A stretch of 36,552 nucleotides of DNA from Acidimicrobiaceae bacterium (GTDB taxonomy: Bacteria > Actinomycetota > Acidimicrobiia > Acidimicrobiales > RAAP-2): the NCBI GenBank assembly GCA_003133545.1, contig PKYA01000186.1:1-36552 (forward strand), read 5' to 3'. Below the pieces are notes generated by a model, which was given only the letters and a program-made list of their open reading frames with translations, was not told the origin of the DNA and ran no database searches. This document shows positions 15,544 through 23,556 of this stretch, in pieces. The stretch's first letter is position 1; each line of letters begins with the position of its first letter. Both the position numbers and the translations under genes were made by a program.

Positions 15544-15715
15544 TGAGGACCCAACGGGGGACAACTCGCTACCCGCCAAAACCTAGCCGGGCCTGCCGGA
15601 GCAGTCGAACGGACGCCCGCGCCTACCCAGCGCCGCCTGACGCCTGAATAGTTCTGGCAAACGCTGAGGCGCCGTCGTAGCGTGGAACGCGAGCACAGCC
15701 AGTAAAGGAGCGCTC

Positions 15716-15985
15716 ATGCTCTTCATCGAGTACGACGTGAACCCTGCGGGCGAGATCGAACTCGTCGCCCTCATCAATGCCGTCGAGGAGGACGACCAAG
15801 ATCCCGAAGGGGAGGCGTGGCTGGCGTGGCGGTCCGAGCACGAAGATGGTGGCATGGGCTGCGTTGGGGTCGCTGCAACTGACCTGAAATTAATGGAGGA
15901 GACAGAAGACCCTGATGATCTTCTGGCCATCGTCGAGCGGATCATCCTGACGGACCGATCGGCCAAAGAAGAGGTGCCATCGTGA
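15716..15985 (+). CDS. Small acidic protein of unknown function
   Basis: 89 residues, strongly acidic, with Glu/Asp-rich stretches (VEEDDQDPEGEAW, MEETEDPDDLL). It is a soluble protein without signal peptide, membrane segment or Cys pair (a single Cys only). An AAAGGAG ribosome binding site lies five bases before the ATG, which supports the start. The stop overlaps the next gene by four bases (GTGA), so the two form an operon. They are the only genes between tRNA-Ile repeat copies A and B. I recognise no family. The acidic protein next to a small basic one could be a pair that bind each other or mimic nucleic acid, which is speculation. Confidence 0.65.
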   Translation: MLFIEYDVNPAGEIELVALINAVEEDDQDPEGEAWLAWRSEHEDGGMGCVGVAATDLKLMEETEDPDDLLAIVERIILTDRSAKEEVPS

Positions 15986-16188
15986 GCACGACCAGGTCGC
16001 AGCTTTACCGATTGGCCAGGGACCTCGGCAACGTTGAGGCCGTCGAGCACGGGTACAAGCGAGGTGGACTCTCGGGAGCGGCGGGCGGTGCGGCTCAGCG
16101 GCAAGCCAGACGCGTCATCTATCGCGAGGGCAACCGCCAGATTAATCACTTCGTGCGCGCCCTAGGCCTCGGAGCAAGGCGTCGCTGA
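15982..16188 (+). CDS. Small basic protein of unknown function
   Basis: 68 residues, rich in Arg and Lys, beginning STTRSQLYRLARDLGNVEAV and ending RALGLGARRR. It resembles in style the short basic STRS-LYR-AR-LG proteins seen in actinobacterial genomes and phages; that likeness is from memory and not tested. No membrane segment is seen. GTG start at 15982 overlaps the stop of the acidic protein, with AAGAAGAGG upstream, so translation is probably coupled. Base composition and codon use fit a real gene. The pair sits alone between att-like repeats A and B, so it may be the whole cargo of a small integrated unit. Function is unknown. Confidence 0.6.
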   Translation: MSTTRSQLYRLARDLGNVEAVEHGYKRGGLSGAAGGAAQRQARRVIYREGNRQINHFVRALGLGARRR

Positions 16189-16728
16189 TCAATCTGCTGA
16201 ACTGGAAAGACACGCCTGGAAGTGGGGCTAGCAAGAATCGAACTTGCGACCTCAGCCTAATCAGGGAGACTGAGCGAATCCGATGGGGTCCCTGTGAGTG
16301 CCAGCATGTTCCTGTCGGTCCTAGTCAGAACACCGCTGGATCATGGACGCGAAACTGGGCGGGATCGGTAGTGACACGCTGGAACCCAATTGTTGGGACG
16401 GAGCTGGGACAGGAGAGTCGCCGATACGGGTCAAGGGGCCAGCTCTACTTTCCACAACCGGTGGCCCACGACCTTGAGGTAGGTACCAGGGAGTCGTCGG
16501 GCGATGGGGGACGAACGAGTCTTTGGACGCTGCGTTTGCTTGGTGAGCGAAACCAATCGTGCCGGCAGTGGGATGAACAGGACCTTTCGGTAATAGTCCC
16601 ATCAGCGCACTGTCAGGGACGCACGTCTGCAACTGGTTTACTGGACGCTTCTGATCGTCGTCTCTAGCGACGGTCTGAAGGCAGTTGGAATCGCCCTGTC
16701 CGATAGAAGACGCGCAAGGAGGCGCACG
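16189..16728. other. Intergenic stretch with att-like repeat B and integrase-end homology
   Basis: 540 bases without a supported gene. Near its left end is tRNA-Ile repeat copy B. To the right, up to about 16410, the sequence resembles the right flank of copy D (25486-25650), including ttgttgggac followed by a second tgggacag near 16390. Doublets of this kind are common beside actinobacterial tyrosine-integrase genes, which I infer from memory. The rest, to the esterase ribosome binding site at 16716, shows nothing recognisable; it presumably holds that gene's promoter. Confidence 0.5.
16222..16264 (-). repeat. tRNA-Ile(GAU) 3'-half repeat, copy B (att-like)
   Basis: Same strand and sequence as copy A from the T-arm to the acceptor end (acceptor strand TAGCCCC as in C and D). 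The identity stops within the anticodon arm: the 3' strand of the stem is altered (gcctaatcag instead of gcattatcag) and the 5' strand is absent. The right flank matches the flank of copy D, so B and D probably belong to the same kind of attachment site. Confidence 0.75.
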
Positions 16729-17769
16729 GTGACACTGCCCTGGAGCGGACCACTGGCCGGTCAGATGCATGAGCATGTAGTGGCGTCGAGGGCTCTTGAG
16801 GGCAATCCTCTCGGAGATCCGACGGAACGCCCTTTATGGGTCTATGTCCCCCCCGGTTACGATCCCGACGGGGATGAAGGCTTGCCTTCGATCTACGTCA
16901 TTCAGGGCTACACCGGTCACCTGGCCATGTGGAATAACCGGTCGGCCTACCGGCAGCCATTTCCCGAGACGGCGGACCACCTCTTCGCGAGCGGTGCCGT
17001 TCCACCCTGCATTGTTGTCTGGGTCGATGCATGGACAGCGTATGGCGGATCGCAGTTCGTAGACTCTCCTGGAACCGGCCGCTACCACACCTATTTGTGC
17101 GATGAGGTGGTTTCCTTCGTCGACGCCCACTACAGGACACTTGCAGCGCCGGAGCACCGGGGAATACAGGGCAAATCGAGTGGAGGCTTCGGGGCCATGA
17201 TTACCCCGATGCTGCGACCTGATCTCTTCGGCGGTTTGGCCACCCATGCGGGAGACTCACTCTACGAGTTCTGTTACATCGGGGAGTTTGCCAAAGCGAC
17301 AAGAGCCCTACGCGAGTGGGATGGGTCCATTGCGTCGTGGTGGGAAGACTTCCGGGGCCGAGTGGCGTTTACTAGGAAAGACGACGACCTCTTGTTGATG
17401 ATGTTGGGCATCTCAGCCTGTTTCTCAGCCGAGCCCGACGGCACCCCCGTACTTCCCTTTGATCCGCAAAGCGGTGTCCTTCGCGGTGAAGTTTGGCAGC
17501 GGTGGCTGGACTGGGATCCGGTCCGCATGGTCAAGGACCACGCGGAAGCACTGCGCGGCCTCCGGGCCGTCTGGATCGATGCTGGCACGCGCGATGAGTG
17601 GTATCTCGACCTCGGAGCGATTGCCTTTAGGGACGCGTTGACCGACATCGGTGTGGTCGACGTGCGATTCGAGCTGTTCGATGCGGGTCACGCCGGTATC
17701 GACTGGCGTTACCCTCTGGCACTGGCATACCTCGCCGAGCGGCTCTCGATTCCGGATCCGTCCCCCTGA
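16729..17769 (+). CDS. Alpha/beta-hydrolase esterase (enterochelin-esterase/esterase D-like)
   Basis: 346 residues, alpha/beta hydrolase of the putative esterase family (esterase D/Fes-like). It has RPLWVYVPPGYDPDGDEGLPSIYV, the segment IQGYTGHLAMW around the oxyanion region, nucleophile Ser150 in GKSSGG, the acid candidate in DAGTRDEW and His in FDAGHAGIDW. No signal peptide is seen, so it is probably cytosolic. GTG at 16729 is the start, with a strong AAGGAGG six bases before it. It is the only gene between repeat copies B and C, so it looks like a one-gene cargo. No siderophore genes are nearby, so an enterochelin role is not supported; the substrate is unknown. Confidence 0.85.
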   Translation: MTLPWSGPLAGQMHEHVVASRALEGNPLGDPTERPLWVYVPPGYDPDGDEGLPSIYVIQGYTGHLAMWNNRSAYRQPFPETADHLFASGAVPPCIVVWVDAWTAYGGSQFVDSPGTGRYHTYLCDEVVSFVDAHYRTLAAPEHRGIQGKSSGGFGAMITPMLRPDLFGGLATHAGDSLYEFCYIGEFAKATRALREWDGSIASWWEDFRGRVAFTRKDDDLLLMMLGISACFSAEPDGTPVLPFDPQSGVLRGEVWQRWLDWDPVRMVKDHAEALRGLRAVWIDAGTRDEWYLDLGAIAFRDALTDIGVVDVRFELFDAGHAGIDWRYPLALAYLAERLSIPDPSP

Positions 17770-17845
17770 GATGGTGCCGCTGGGTGCGACCCCACCAACG
17801 CGTTCAAGTGTTGAGCACTATGTCACCCTTGTGAACTGGGATATG

Positions 17846-17895
17846 CGGTGGGGCTAGCAAGAATCGAACTTGCGACCTCAGCATTATCAGTGCTG
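17846..17895 (-). repeat. tRNA-Ile(GAU) 3'-half repeat, copy C (att-like)
   Basis: The most complete copy. On the minus strand it has anticodon stem CAGCA/TGCTG with loop CTGATAA (anticodon GAT), variable loop AGGTC, T-arm GCAAG-TTCGATT-CTTGC, acceptor strand TAGCCCC and discriminator A. The region where the D-arm and 5' acceptor strand should lie does not match a tRNA, so it is a 3' fragment. It identifies the target as tRNA-Ile(GAU). Confidence 0.78.
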
Positions 17896-18440
17896 AACGG
17901 AGCGCGATGGAGCCACGCCCTCGACCGGCGGCAACTCAGCCTGACGACCCAGAGTAGGCGAACCGGAACGCTGGTCGCTACCGACCGTTTCTGGTCGTTT
18001 CTTGGCCTCTCGCGGCCTGGACGCGGCCTGGAGGAGAAGGCTAATGGATGACAGTCGACGCTCCGCGTAGACATGACGACGATCACTACGTCTGTCGTTA
18101 TCCGGTATTCCCCTGCCGACGAACCTAGCCACGCACAACGCATCATTACTTCCGAGCCAAATGTAAACGGGTCAGTTGGCGGCTGACATCGAGAACGTGG
18201 TCCACAGGGTCGACGAACGGTCAGAGCGAGAACCCTGACCAATCCTCATCATCATTTGTAGGCGAGTGCGACCGTTGTGATCAGGAGGAAGAAAGCGGTG
18301 TGCATCACCTGCAGCAATCAAGTTGGTCCGCCACGATCGACCGCTACTCGGGACTTCGCTCATTGAGACGAAGGTCAGCACAACATCTACGTCCTACGCC
18401 GGATCAGGTCCAGCATTCGAAGTTCAACGAACGAGAACGT

Positions 18441-18478
18441 CGAGATCCAATCAACATTGCGAGATCCAATCAACATTG
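18441..18478. repeat. Perfect tandem duplication of 19 bases
   Basis: The 19-mer cgagatccaatcaacattg occurs twice head to tail with no spacer (18441-18459 and 18460-18478), about 60 bases before the start of a broken ORF. It could be a recent slippage duplication or a pair of binding sites. No other copy was noticed in the window. Confidence 0.8.
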
Positions 18479-18537
18479 ATTGACAGCTTCGGCAGAACCG
18501 ACATCCAGCGCGCCGCGCGCATCTCGGAGAGGGTCTG

Positions 18538-18842
18538 ATGAGTCTGCCAGACGTAGTAACCGTCACGACCGCGAGCTCGATCGTTGCCCCCACCAACGCC
18601 CAAGTACCGGGGTCGGTCGTGGCCAAGTCGGCCGCATCATCATTCTGGCTGCGGTCCGGCAGGACTTGGCGATCGTGGTCATCGACTCGGGTCCCTACGT
18701 CCAGTTCTCGGCGTCGAACCAGACGATTTCGAACCTTGACGACCACCCGTCACCGGCCGACCATTTCGCCGCCCTCGCCGCTGACCCGATCGTCAACAGC
18801 ATCACATGGCTCGGTTTGTCGCTCTTCGGCGCTGGCTCCTGA
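18538..18842 (+). pseudogene. Frameshifted ORF of unknown function
   Basis: An ATG at 18538 with a good ribosome binding site (GGAGAGGG, five bases before) opens a frame with high GC at third positions for about 35 codons (SLPDVVTVTTASSIVAPTNA...). The coding character then jumps near 18630-18645 into another frame, which reads GRIIILAAVRQDLAIVVIDS... and ends LGLSLFGAGS at a TGA (18840-18842). The second part looks like a soluble fold, but I recognise no family. One indel would join the two, so this is a decayed gene or a sequencing error. The tandem 19-mer just upstream may belong to its promoter region. Confidence 0.4.
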
Positions 18843-19113
18843 GCGCGCTGTCAGACGAAGGTCCGGGCAGATCTCCTTACTGCTGGGGCCGGACATAAGT
18901 TCACACATGGTGCCGCGCTTTTACACCGAGGTCTCGGGCCGGGTGCGACGAAGGAAGGCCGGTGAGTTGCGGCCCGCTCGCAGAAGTCACGGACCAGATA
19001 CGAGTCAGTGAGGAAGTCTTGCTTCGGGCGCGACACGGTCGTACACTCATCCACGGTCGCCCTTGGGCGAGGGCGAGGGCGGCGGCGGACGGCATTCCCT
19101 AAGGAGAGCACCC

Positions 19114-20268
19114 ATGAACTGCCCGCGATGCAACTCCGAAGTACCAGTGGCAGCACGCTTTTGCCATCGGTGCGGGGAGTCTCTCGATCCCACAAGGAGC
19201 CGTCACCAGCACTACGCGGCGAACCCCAACGAACCGGTTCGGGCGCTCGCTCTGGTGAGCACCCTGATGCCGCACCTCTCAGGTCACCGAAACCACAGCT
19301 ACCGGACCGCCCTCGCCATCGCGTTCGTCGCCACCTTCGTGGCAGGGGCATTCGGCGCGGTTCCGGTCGCCCTGTTCTGCGCCGCCATCGCTCTCCCGAC
19401 GGTTCTATTCCTGTACCAATACGACCACGAGGTCTGGGAGGATCAGCCCTGGACGGTCATCGGTATCGGTGTTGTTGTCGCAGCCGGTGCCGGTGTGGGA
19501 GTCGGCGCGCTGGGTAATTCCCTCAATGACTCCCGCAACCTGGTGAGCGGTCTGGAGCAGCTTCCGGGTGCGAGCACGATCCTCGAGGTCGGCATTCTCA
19601 TCCCCGTCATCGTGCTGGCCATCCTGTGGCTGCTCACTTCGGCTCTTACCTCTCGCGCCGGCTACTCGCACGCAGTGGAGACCATCAACTTCGGCGCCCT
19701 CGTAGGAACGGCCGTAGCGCTGGGCGAGAGCATGGCCGTGCAGCACAATGCGTTCTCCCTGGCCATCCACTCGGGGGACCCCTCGCGAGACGCCCTGGTG
19801 GCGATGACCCTCGGATTCGCCAAGCCAACCATCTATGCCTGCGCAGCGATTCTCCCGGGCTTGCAGTGGCGCCGATTCCATTCGCCCGCGCGGCGGCTTG
19901 TGGGGGTCCTTGAGGGTCTGGTCCTCGTGCTCGCCTACGGCCTCCTCGCACTGCTGCTCTCCCCCTACGAGAGCCGGGGCATCGTGCTCACCGCGCTCAT
20001 CGCGTTCGTGCTCGCAGCCGCCGGGTTGTTGCGGGTACGAGTCGCGCTGCACGACGCGCTGCTCTCTGAGGCATTGGCGGCGGTTCACGCGTCCGAATCG
20101 CCCGCCAAGGTGGCCCACCCGGGTTCGACGTGCTCTCACTGCGGCGTGGCGTTGGAGCCGGACGCCGCGTTTTGCCTGGTGTGCGGATCGGCCGTGGCAA
20201 CGATGGCGAAACAGCTGCTCAGGCGAGAACGCTCACGACGGTCCACCGCGCAGGAGGTCGGCTCATGA
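19114..20268 (+). CDS. Polytopic membrane protein with zinc ribbons at both ends
   Basis: 384 residues. An N-terminal zinc ribbon (Cys3, 6, 17, 20: MNCPRCN...FCHRCGESL) is followed by about eight transmembrane segments between residues 60 and 325. A second zinc ribbon near the C-terminus has Cys340, 343, 354, 357 (STCSHCG...FCLVCGS) and a basic tail. Both ribbons should be cytosolic if the helix count is even. The membrane part matches no family I know. AAGGAG lies seven bases before the ATG at 19114. It overlaps the next gene by four bases (ATGA), so the two proteins probably act together. The same pattern of paired CxxC knuckles is used in zinc-ribbon sensors and scaffolds; the role here is unknown. 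Confidence 0.8.
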   Translation: MNCPRCNSEVPVAARFCHRCGESLDPTRSRHQHYAANPNEPVRALALVSTLMPHLSGHRNHSYRTALAIAFVATFVAGAFGAVPVALFCAAIALPTVLFLYQYDHEVWEDQPWTVIGIGVVVAAGAGVGVGALGNSLNDSRNLVSGLEQLPGASTILEVGILIPVIVLAILWLLTSALTSRAGYSHAVETINFGALVGTAVALGESMAVQHNAFSLAIHSGDPSRDALVAMTLGFAKPTIYACAAILPGLQWRRFHSPARRLVGVLEGLVLVLAYGLLALLLSPYESRGIVLTALIAFVLAAAGLLRVRVALHDALLSEALAAVHASESPAKVAHPGSTCSHCGVALEPDAAFCLVCGSAVATMAKQLLRRERSRRSTAQEVGS

Positions 20269-21167
20269 CGCCGTCAGGGTCCTCGTCCCCGGCAGCACCG
20301 GGACAGCAACATTTCAAGCTCTCGCCACTGTCGATCGCCCTGGCGATCACCGCGGTGGTCGTGGCCGGTTCCCTGATCATTTACTTTGCCTTTGTGCAGC
20401 CGGCGAACACCTCGCCGAATGTGCCGTCACCGAAGCTTCCGGCGAGCGCAGCGGGGATAGCGGGCGCGACGGCGCCTACGCACCTGACTTCCATATTGCG
20501 GACCGAGATCGTTGAGAAATCCACGACCAAGTGCACCACGACAAAATCGAAGAACGGTAAGAAGAAGACAACGTGCCCGCCCAGCACCCCAAGCGTCATC
20601 GAACCAACCGGGTCCGTCGTGACCGTGGGTAGCGGCGTCGCAGTGCGGCTGCAGCAAGGGTGGACAGTCCATGCTTCGGCACCCCAGTCGGGAACGACAG
20701 CCGCCTACGTGGACATTTGGGGGACGAGTTCGACGACGGTCCTGGTCGAAGCCCCAGGAACACTCAAACCAGGCGGGACGGCAGACGAGCTTCTCAGCTA
20801 TTTCTTGCAGGCTTTCCTGCAGGGCTCCACCAATCAGAGTGTGACGCCAGACGCAGACACGACCATCAATGACGCCCCTGGGTTCCAGGACATAGCCCAG
20901 GACCAGTTCAGCTATACCCTTGTCTCGAGCACGGGCTCACAGCAATCGGAGGGCCTTGCATTCGGGCTGGTCAACACCAGCACTTCGAATAGCGCCATCG
21001 TCTACGAGTTTGCCCCCATTTCAGATGTCACCAAGACACTGGTGGCTCAATGGGTCGGGACCCTCCTCTCGGTTCTTAGCTACTCGGCCGGATCGGGTTC
21101 GTCCGGATCGTCGGGGTCGGGATCAAGCTCTTCGGGATCAGGCTCGTCACCAGTGCTTCCGGGGTAG
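20265..21167 (+). CDS. Membrane-anchored extracytoplasmic protein of unknown function
   Basis: 300 residues. A short cytosolic N-terminus, one transmembrane helix (about 25-46, SIALAITAVVVAGSLIIYFAF), then an extracytoplasmic region. This begins with a Pro/Ala linker and a Lys/Thr/Cys-rich stretch (STTKCTTTKSKNGKKKTTCPP), where the two Cys could form a disulfide loop. A folded domain of about 150 residues follows (VGSGVAVRLQQGWTVHASAP... VAQWVGTLLSVLSY), resembling the fold of small secreted stress or lipid-transfer proteins only in general look. The end is a Ser/Gly tail (about 275-300). CAGGAGGT precedes the ATG at 20265, which overlaps the stop of the zinc-ribbon membrane protein. No family assigned. 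Confidence 0.78.
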   Translation: MTPSGSSSPAAPGQQHFKLSPLSIALAITAVVVAGSLIIYFAFVQPANTSPNVPSPKLPASAAGIAGATAPTHLTSILRTEIVEKSTTKCTTTKSKNGKKKTTCPPSTPSVIEPTGSVVTVGSGVAVRLQQGWTVHASAPQSGTTAAYVDIWGTSSTTVLVEAPGTLKPGGTADELLSYFLQAFLQGSTNQSVTPDADTTINDAPGFQDIAQDQFSYTLVSSTGSQQSEGLAFGLVNTSTSNSAIVYEFAPISDVTKTLVAQWVGTLLSVLSYSAGSGSSGSSGSGSSSSGSGSSPVLPG

Positions 21168-21313
21168 CTCCCCTCGAATCGGCCCTGGCCGACCTTGCGA
21201 CGGCCTATCCCACCTGGGTCTGCGGCGTACAATCACTGCTCTTTAGCATGGTTCCAAGCTCCAAGCTGGCGATTGTGCCTGCAGTCGACGCGGAAGAAAT
21301 GAGCGCTGCGACC

Positions 21314-21640
21314 TCACCGCGGCCTGAGGTCGATCACCTTGACGGACGCCGAGGGTGCACCGTCCCGGCGGTGCCGGTGGCGGGGTGCCCGAGAGCAACC
21401 CGGCGCCGAGGACAGGGTCACCCCCTTGGGCAAACCTCCGCTCTCGGAAAAGGCGGGGGTCGGGTAGCCGGTGGCGGTCACTTGGAAAGTGAGGGGATCG
21501 CCCACCGTGGCGCTGGCAGTGCTGGCGCTGGTGATGGCCGGCGGTTGGTCCACCGTCAGGGTGAACTCCTGCTGGGTCGGGGCCTCGGTCCACGTCTTGG
21601 CCGCACAGTCGGGATCGGCGCAACGTTGACGGGAGCGTCA
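21314..21640 (-). pseudogene. Fragment of an Ig-like-repeat surface protein
   Basis: On the minus strand the sequence encodes AKTWTEAPTQQEFTLTVDQP and then PPAITSASTASATVGDPLTF and GYPTPAFSESGGLPKGVTL, a pattern typical of bacterial Ig-like (putative Ig/He_PIG-type) repeats in large secreted or adhesin proteins. The expected continuation (GLLSGTP...) appears one frame over near 21415, so the fragment is frameshifted as well as cut at both ends. No start or secretion signal is present. It lies directly downstream of the acyltransferase gene on the same strand and is probably debris of a larger gene. Confidence 0.55.
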
Positions 21641-22684
21641 TCGAGTTAGGGGGGCCCAGGACGGATGATGCGATGAAATGGATCCTGCGAGATGGGTTCT
21701 GGCCTCACGGGCCTTGGCGACCGTCCGAGCGCTGGCCCCCTTGGCCACCAGGTATGTGACCTGGGTACGGGATCGGTCTGCCCACTCCAATTTGTACCGT
21801 TCGTTCCCCCGGAGGAAGTCGAGTTCCTTGAAACCGAGTTCGAAGGCTCGCTCGGCCACGAAGGCGTGGAGGACGTTTCCCGCCCCCCGCCATTGAGGAT
21901 CGGTCGAGTTACGTCCACACTGGTAGAAGCTGGCTCGATCCCCGACCTCGAACCATGCCTGCGTGGCGATCACCTCGTCACCGGCGACCAGCTGATGAAT
22001 CATCAACTCTCCCCGTGCAATGCCAATGCTTGCCGCCACCGCAAAGCGAGGAAAGCAGGGAAGGAAGGTTGAATGCGGTCCCCGGGACGCTGTATGCAGG
22101 CGGTGCAGCCACTCGATCGCTTCTTCGGACTCTTCCGGTTCGGCCACGTGGTACCTGACCCCCAGGCGCTTCAGACGGGAGGAGGTCCGGGCCACGCTGT
22201 TGCGCAGACGCGAGGGTAACGATGACCGGTACTGCTCGAAGTCACCTTTGAGCTCCACCCATGGCGCGGTACTCGAGCCGACCCACCGCCGACCACGCAT
22301 GGGGGCCACCACGGCCTCCAAACGCGCACCCTCGACGATGCCTTCGAACTCGATGATGCGACCACCTGGACGTGCGAACCATTCCGACAGAGCGGCCTCA
22401 ACCACGGCTTCGGACCCTGGGGCCGCGACGAGATCGAGATGGTCCGGGCCCAGGTCTTCGCCCATCGGCCGGACGCGCTCCACGCCGAGTCTAACGTCCC
22501 GGTCCACTGCGAGGCCACCTAGAAGCTGTTCGCCCGAGAGGACCAACAGGAACGTCGAACCTGGACTAGCGGTGTTCTCCAGCCACCAAGACCGGAGAAA
22601 GGGCGAAGGTAGGGGGGCGACTGCGACCAGCTCGTCCCAGGCTGGCGCAAGGGCACCCAGGCTCTCCCGTTCGACTAGACACAC
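21638..22684 (-). CDS. BioF2/FemAB-like N-acyltransferase (GNAT fold), second copy
   Basis: 348 residues. The fold pattern is that of the Acetyltransf_6/BioF2-like (CelD/FemAB-related) GNAT family: an N-terminal domain with PSPFLRSWWLENT, a mid segment with YRSSLPSRLRNSVARTSSRLKRLG, and a C-terminal GNAT core with GELMIHQLVAGDEVIATQAW, SFYQCGRN and VLHAFVAERAFELGFKELDFLRGNERYKLEW. Such enzymes transfer acyl or aminoacyl groups to sugars, lipids or peptides; many are in envelope clusters. GTG at 22684 is the start. It follows the JmjC gene by 11 bases and is the last gene of a three-gene operon whose first gene is a related but distinct acyltransferase. Substrate unknown. Confidence 0.82.
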   Translation of the reverse strand: MCLVERESLGALAPAWDELVAVAPLPSPFLRSWWLENTASPGSTFLLVLSGEQLLGGLAVDRDVRLGVERVRPMGEDLGPDHLDLVAAPGSEAVVEAALSEWFARPGGRIIEFEGIVEGARLEAVVAPMRGRRWVGSSTAPWVELKGDFEQYRSSLPSRLRNSVARTSSRLKRLGVRYHVAEPEESEEAIEWLHRLHTASRGPHSTFLPCFPRFAVAASIGIARGELMIHQLVAGDEVIATQAWFEVGDRASFYQCGRNSTDPQWRGAGNVLHAFVAERAFELGFKELDFLRGNERYKLEWADRSRTQVTYLVAKGASARTVAKAREARTHLAGSISSHHPSWAPLTR

Positions 22685-22695
22685 GGGGCGGGCGA

Positions 22696-23556
22696 TCAGG
22701 GTCGGCGACTTTCAGCGATCCTCTTGCGCAGGTTCCGTGCTGTCCTCGCCACACGGTGGATCGCCAGTTTGACTGCGTCAACGACTTTCGATCTGTCGGG
22801 CGGGGATGGTGAAAGGCCGAGTCGGCGCAAGTGGTAGTTGATTATATGTAGATTCCCTCGACGAAGAATTTCCCTGGTGTGGAATGTTATCGAGAGCGAA
22901 ACGCAAGCGAGACCTTCATTGGTGACCCAGTGCGGCGCATGTGATGGAACGTAGACTCCCCTGCCGGGTTCCAGGCCGAACACATCAGCCTCTTCGGGCA
23001 TGTGCTCAATGTTCCGATGGCCTCCGCTGTAGTAGCGCTCGAGTTCTCGCTGGCCTTTCGTCGCGGTGGCGAACTGACCTATGTGCATCTGTTTGACGCC
23101 ATCGATCTGGAGCAGAAAGTTGTGTTCAGGATCGAAGTGAACCGGTGTGATCGACGCTGCGGAGGAGACGAAGATGAAGGCCTCCCTGCGACACATTCCG
23201 CCTTCGCGATCACCCAGCAAGGCGGCGATTGGATCCAGGATCTCGTCCAGCAGTGCCTTGTACCGGGGATCGTTCTCGACGTTCCAGAGCACGACCCAGC
23301 TATTGCTGGTCTCAATGCCGCGCACGAGGTCGCCGGGCGACTCCACTCCCCCTCTGGAGTTCCCTCCACCGGGAAGGACCAGGTCCAGGTCGGTCCTCTG
23401 GCGTTCGATACGCTCGGGCCGCATGCTGTCGGCCAGCCCCCCGAGCGCCTTGAGGCTGAGAAGAGGATGGCCCACGAGGTGGTGACTGACCCAAAGCGGA
23501 CGACGACCCAACCCGGACAGGAACTCCTGTGGGTCAATGTCGAGTAGTGAACTCAT
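22696..23556 (-). CDS. JmjC/cupin_8 family 2-oxoglutarate-dependent oxygenase
   Basis: 286 residues with one double-stranded beta-helix domain of the cupin_8/JmjC type. The iron triad can be read as His140-x-Asp142 in ITPVHFDPEHNFLLQIDG and His209 in VYVPSHAPHWVTNEG; a Lys in DGVKQMHIG sits where such enzymes bind 2-oxoglutarate. It should hydroxylate or oxidise a protein, peptide or small molecule using Fe(II) and 2-oxoglutarate. The C-terminus is basic (RTARNLRKRIAESRRP) and might contact nucleic acid or an acidic partner. It overlaps the upstream acyltransferase gene by 23 bases and precedes the second acyltransferase by 11, so all three should be made together. No signal peptide. Confidence 0.82.
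   Translation of the reverse strand: MSSLLDIDPQEFLSGLGRRPLWVSHHLVGHPLLSLKALGGLADSMRPERIERQRTDLDLVLPGGGNSRGGVESPGDLVRGIETSNSWVVLWNVENDPRYKALLDEILDPIAALLGDREGGMCRREAFIFVSSAASITPVHFDPEHNFLLQIDGVKQMHIGQFATATKGQRELERYYSGGHRNIEHMPEEADVFGLEPGRGVYVPSHAPHWVTNEGLACVSLSITFHTREILRRGNLHIINYHLRRLGLSPSPPDRSKVVDAVKLAIHRVARTARNLRKRIAESRRP

Larger units (their letters stand above)
17770..18537. other. Gene-poor stretch with repeat copy C and a tandem 19-mer
   Basis: 768 bases without a supported gene. It contains tRNA-Ile repeat copy C (17846-17895) and, near the right end, a perfect 19-base tandem duplication (18441-18478). Short open frames exist in several phases, but none has a good start, a family motif or consistent high-GC third positions. 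No integrase or transposase motif was recognised between 17896 and 18430. Confidence 0.5.

Noticed and set aside
17846-17921. Copy C as a functional tRNA-Ile gene
   Set aside because: Anticodon arm, T-arm and 3' acceptor strand are good, but the bases where the D-arm and 5' acceptor strand (should pair with TAGCCCC) belong do not fit a tRNA.
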